From Dipteronia dyeriana (Eukaryota > Streptophyta > Magnoliopsida > Sapindales > Sapindaceae): a DNA stretch of 64,000 nt. The notes below the pieces were generated by a model that was not told the origin of the DNA, made no database searches, and was given only the letters and a program-made list of their open reading frames with translations. A program made the translations under genes and the position numbers. The stretch lies in assembly GCA_032871835.1 (NCBI GenBank), contig CM065295.1, positions 81,523,819 to 81,587,818 on the forward strand, written 5' to 3'. Positions within the stretch are counted from its first letter, which is position 1. Every line of letters starts with the position of its first letter. Below are positions 60,220 through 64,000 of the stretch, piece by piece.

Positions 60220-61309
60220 CTAGCCGATCGATACCTGATGCGCTTTGCTAATACAGGATCTTCCGGGAGCAAGCCTTCTTCCAGTAGCCTTCTTCCAGTA
60301 ACCTTCTTCCAGTAACCTTCTCAGCTGGACCATCCAACCGTCTTGCGGTGTTCGGATTTCTGAAATTTTCAAATGCTTAGGTTCAGCTGTACTCGGTTTA
60401 AGGAGGTGTGCAACTGGAATGGTCTTTGGTATGATTGAGGTTGTTGCTGACGCTAATTTAGACAATGCGTCAGCCTTTTCATTTTCTTCCCTGGGGATCT
60501 GAGCAATCTTGTATTCTTTAAATTTTTGGATGAGCTGTTTCGCGATGTCACGGTAGGCTATCATTCCTTCATCTTTGGCCTGGTACTCGTCCATAACCTG
60601 GTTGACAACTACCTGTGAGTGGCTGAATATCTCAACTTCATTTGCCCCGAGAACTATGCAGACTCTGATTCCAGCTAACAATGCCTCGTACTCGGCTTGA
60701 TTATTGGTTACTTTGAAATCAAATCTCATGGCACATTCAACATCATCTCCTTCTGGGGTGTGAACTACGATCCCTGCCCCAATGCCATGAGTATTTGAAG
60801 AGCCATCAACATACAGTTTCCATGGAAAACTCTTATCCAAGAGTCTTTTTGCTTCCAGGTTTGGTTCTGTGAACTCGGCTATGAAGTCTGCCACAACTTG
60901 TCCTTTGAGGGAGGTTCTGGGGACATAATGAATATCGAATTCACTTAGCTCGATTGCCCATTTGGTAAGTCTTCCTGATATTTCTGGTTTTTGTAAAATT
61001 TGTCTTAATGGGCAATTGGTGAGAACCTGGATTGTATGGGCCTGAAAATATGGTCTCAGCTTTTTTGCTGCTGAAACCAATGCTAAGGCCATCTTCTCTG
61101 CCTATGAGTACCTGGTCTCAGCCGGTACGAGTGCCTTGCTGGTATAATACACTGGTTTCTGCACTCCATCTTCTATTCTGACTAAGACTGAACTTGCTAC
61201 AAGCTCTGTTATTGACAGATACAGCTGAAATATTTCCCCTTTTTACAGTTTTGAGAGAACGGGAGCATGTCCCAAGTACTCTTTTATTTTTAAGAATGCC
61301 TGCTCGCAC
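60220..61309 (-). pseudogene. Tat copy B RNase H region, two domains
   Basis: The first RNase H part spans 60900-61309, with a frameshift near 61220 (RPYFQAHTIQVLTNCPLRQI is intact). The second begins LYVDGSSNTHGIGAGIV near 60820, with AEYEALLAGI and KADALSK. Its third acidic residue is changed (FSHSQVV where copy A has FSDSQVV). A duplicated ccttcttccagta tract near 60280-60315 has added short repeats between RNase H and integrase. Confidence 0.82.
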
Positions 61310-61439
61310 TCTTTATTCCACTCGAGTCATTTCCCTTTTTTGATTATCTTGAAGAAGGGTGCACACCTGTCTGTAGCCCTTGAGATGAATCTTCCCAAGG
61401 AGGCTAAACACCTTGTTAAGCGTTGTACCTCTTTCAATG

Positions 61440-62300
61440 TTTTAGGTGAGATCATTTCTTGCAAAGCCTAGATCTTCTCGGGATTAACTTCGATTCCTCT
61501 TTGATGGACTTGAAAACCTAAGAATCTCCCAGAATGGACTCCGAATAAACATTTGTTCGGGTTTAATTTCATCTGATATCTTCTCAGAACATCAAATGTC
61601 TCTCGGAGGTCCCGGGCATGCTCATCTGCCGAGACGCTTTTAGTCAACATGTCATCAATGTACACTTCCATGTTCCTTCCTATTTGCCGAGTGAAGATTT
61701 TGTTGACCAATCTTTGATACGTAGCACCTGCATTTTTTAAACCGAAGGGCATTACTGTATAGCAATATAAACCTGATCCGTTGTGAAGGCTGTTTTTTCT
61801 TCATCAGCTTTGTTCATCCGGATCTGATTGTATCCCGAGTAAGCGTCCATGAAGCTGAGCAATTCGTGACCTGCTGTGGCATCCACTAGCTGGTCTATCC
61901 TTGGAAGTGGGAAGCTATCCTTTGGGCATGACTTGTTTAGATCCGTGAAATCTACGCACATCCTCCATTGTCCATTTTTCTTTTGGACGATGACTACGTT
62001 GGCGACCCACTGAGGGTAGCTGACTTCTCTGATTGATCCAGTTGCCAGTAGCTTTTCCACCTCTTTTTTGATTGCTTGACTTCTTTCAGGATTGAACGAT
62101 CTTCTCTTTTGTATTACCGGTTTTGCATTCGGGCTAACTGCGAGGTGGTGGGATATTACTCGGGCATCTATTCCGATCATATCTTCGTGACTCCAAGCGA
62201 ATACATCTTTGTACTCTCTAAGCAGATTGGTTAAGTCTTGCTTGACTTTTCCATCCAAGTTGGCCCCGATCTTGATTTTCTTATCTTGTTCGTCTTCTTC
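61440..62300 (-). pseudogene. Tat copy B reverse transcriptase
   Basis: QKKNGQWRMCVDFTDLNKSC, DAYSGYNQIRMN, MPFGLKNAGATYQRLVNKIF and YIDDMLTKS are all present. One frame break lies at 61752-61775, near the YCYTVMPFG block. Upstream it is open to 62609, so it is better preserved than in copy A. Confidence 0.88.
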
Positions 62301-62900
62301 AAGTACTACTTCAACCAATTCTGTTTTGTATTCATTCGAGCCCTCTCTTGGATCCAGTTCGAATGACAAGGATTCTTTACACTGATTTGGCTGCATTATG
62401 GTGCACACTTGTTCAGCATCATGTTTGTCTCTGTATACTGACAGGTTTGCTCTTCGGGTTATCTCTTGGGATCCCTTGACTATCCCAACCCCTTGTTCTG
62501 TTGGGAACTTGATCATTAATGCATAGGTGATCGTCACGGCCCTTGTTTTATTCAGGATTGGCCAGCCCAATAATGTATTATACGGCCAATTATCCAAGTC
62601 AACTACCACGAAATCGAGCAGGACAGTCCTCTGGCATGGTGCCGTTCCGATCTTTACGGGTAATTATACCGTCCCTAATGCCCTGACCTCTATCCCTCCA
62701 AACCCTCTTAATGGAGTATGGAAAGGTTGTAAATCTTTTCGGTCTAGTCTTAGTTGGTCGTACACAGCCACGCTTAGGATGTCTGTTGAACTCTCATTAT
62801 CTATTAAAATTCTCCGGACTTCCCTATGGCCAATCCGGGCACTTATAACAAAAACGTCATTAGGTCGAACATCGACGCCATGGGAATCTGCCTCTGTAAA
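62301..62900 (-). pseudogene. Tat copy B protease
   Basis: The LLGWP block (YNTLLGWPILNK, Arg changed to Trp) lies near 62560-62600. The active-site region near 62790-62815 has decayed (IDN-S motif), and stops lie between them. Placement follows copy A. Confidence 0.7.
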
Positions 62901-64000
62901 GACTATTGGGTCCCATCCTTCCTTCCTTTACCCTTTTTGGGTCTGGCTCAACCGAGTTTACGTTGAAGTTATTCCTTGCTTCTATTGCTTCTCTGATTTC
63001 CTGAGTTCGTTCTCGGTTGCTTCTCCCAGTAGAGGGTCCTCCGAAAATTGTATGTATTACTTGATTGGTTTCGAGGCTGGTTCTTTGATTTTGACCAGGG
63101 TTGTGATCAACATTGACTTCTCTATTAGTTTTTGATCTCTCATCTTTTTTCAAGATTACATCCTGAAGGTGCCCTTCCCGAATAAGAGTCTTTATGTAAT
63201 CTCTGAGCTGAAAACACTTTGAAGTCTCATGCCCGGTTTCCTTGTGAAACCTGCAATACTTGGTTGTATCTCTCCGGGCAAACTGTGATTATCGCCGCGG
63301 CTCTTGCACCATATTCTTCTCTTCCAAAATGACTAAAATTTCTTCTTGTTTCTTTCTAAGAGGGGTGTAATTGGTATATCTGCCTCGGTATTTCTGTGGA
63401 CCGCTCGGCGTTGAACCCATTACCCTCATCCTTGTTTTTCTCCTTCTCGTTCCCTTTTAGCTTTCCTTTTTTATTCTGCCTCTTGGATTCAGCATCCTTC
63501 TGTTAAGGCTTTCCCCCGTGCATATAGCTTCCTCATGTAGCTAATTCTTCTTCTTCGGCCAGCGCGTATCCTCCTGCCATATCCATCATGTCAGCATACC
63601 TAGTCAGTCGTGCTCTTCTCAAATCAAAGGATAGCCGTCCATTCTGCAAGTTATTGATGAATGCAGTGATTATGGCTTCATCGTTTGCACTGCCAATCTC
63701 TGATACCCCTTGGCCGAATCTCCCTAAATATTTCTTTAGTGACTCATTTTTCCCTTGTTTTATTTGAGCAAGGTGAGCCATTGACTTTTTCCTGTGAACG
63801 TTACTCAGAAATTGCCTTGAGAATCTCTTGCTTAGTTCACTGAAACTCTTGATGCTTGATGAAGGTAACCTTCCGAACCACCTCGACCCCATGTCTCCCA
63901 GATTTTGTGGGAAATTGAGACATAATAAGGGATCGCTGTGGGCATACTAGGCCATGGCTCTTTTATAGCGTCTTGCGTGCTCTTTCGGGTCCGTGTCTTT
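62901..64000 (-). pseudogene. Tat copy B gag (continues beyond the window)
   Basis: The gag core is open from 63892 to 63533 (LSKRFSRQFLSNVHRKKSMA, LGRFGQGVSEIGSANDEAII). It ends at the TGA shared with copy A. Knuckle-like CRFHKETG-type sequence lies near 63215-63260. The N-terminal part and 5' LTR are outside the window. Confidence 0.82.

Larger units (their letters stand above)
53793..64000 (-). mobile_element. Tat-lineage retrotransposon, copy B (runs off the window)
   Basis: Same family, orientation and gene order as copy A: LTR, PPT, antisense gene, tandem repeat, integrase, RNase H, RT, protease, gag. The left LTR starts tattgacgtcg, a TG-to-TA change. It lacks the two hAT insertions of copy A. 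The right LTR is beyond 64000, so the duplication cannot be checked (left flank attat). gag-pol has several stops and frameshifts. Confidence 0.9.

Overview
The window looks like nuclear DNA from a eudicot plant. Its AT-rich intergenic DNA is packed with plant transposon lineages (Ty3/gypsy Athila and Tat, hAT, PIF/Harbinger, MULE-like). Two host genes look usable: a seven-exon amino-acid transporter that reads like Arabidopsis probable GABA transporter 2 (7062-11268, +), and a single-exon plant-specific gene of unknown function (47427-47891, +). A decayed FAR1-related gene (2430-5137, -) and a PPR relic (about 1740-2118, -) also remain. No bacterial features, CRISPR arrays, rRNA or tRNA were recognised.

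Layout. 1-1513 is the 3' part of a hAT transposon. 1740-6000 holds the PPR and FAR1-related remains. 7062-11268 is the transporter, whose second intron carries a MITE nested in another MITE. 12377-12815 is a Tourist-like MITE. 13189-45891 is a PIF/Harbinger element opened up by nested insertions. An Athila retrotransposon (14396-41303, target duplication TTGTG) sits inside the Harbinger Myb-like gene. A Tat-lineage retrotransposon (17841-33013, target duplication TAAAT) sits inside the Athila. Two hAT elements (20961-21579 and 29203-31888, 8-bp duplications) sit inside the Tat. 45895-51000 is host sequence with the small unknown gene. 51010-52451 is a MULE-like element. 53793-64000 is a second Tat copy of the same family that runs off the window.

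Most distinctive content. Both Tat copies carry, on the strand opposite gag-pol, an intron-containing gene. It has an N-terminal 'putative gypsy-type transposon' domain, a Ser/Pro-rich middle, a coiled-coil C-terminus and its own polyadenylation signal. It converges on pol across a ~90-bp tandem repeat. The two copies are broken by different mutations, so an intact coding ancestor is likely. Because the two Tat copies are paralogous, each serves as a reference for the other: the 20961-21579 hAT insertion has an exact empty site in copy B. All assignments rest on motif recognition and hand translation; no alignment or database search was run.
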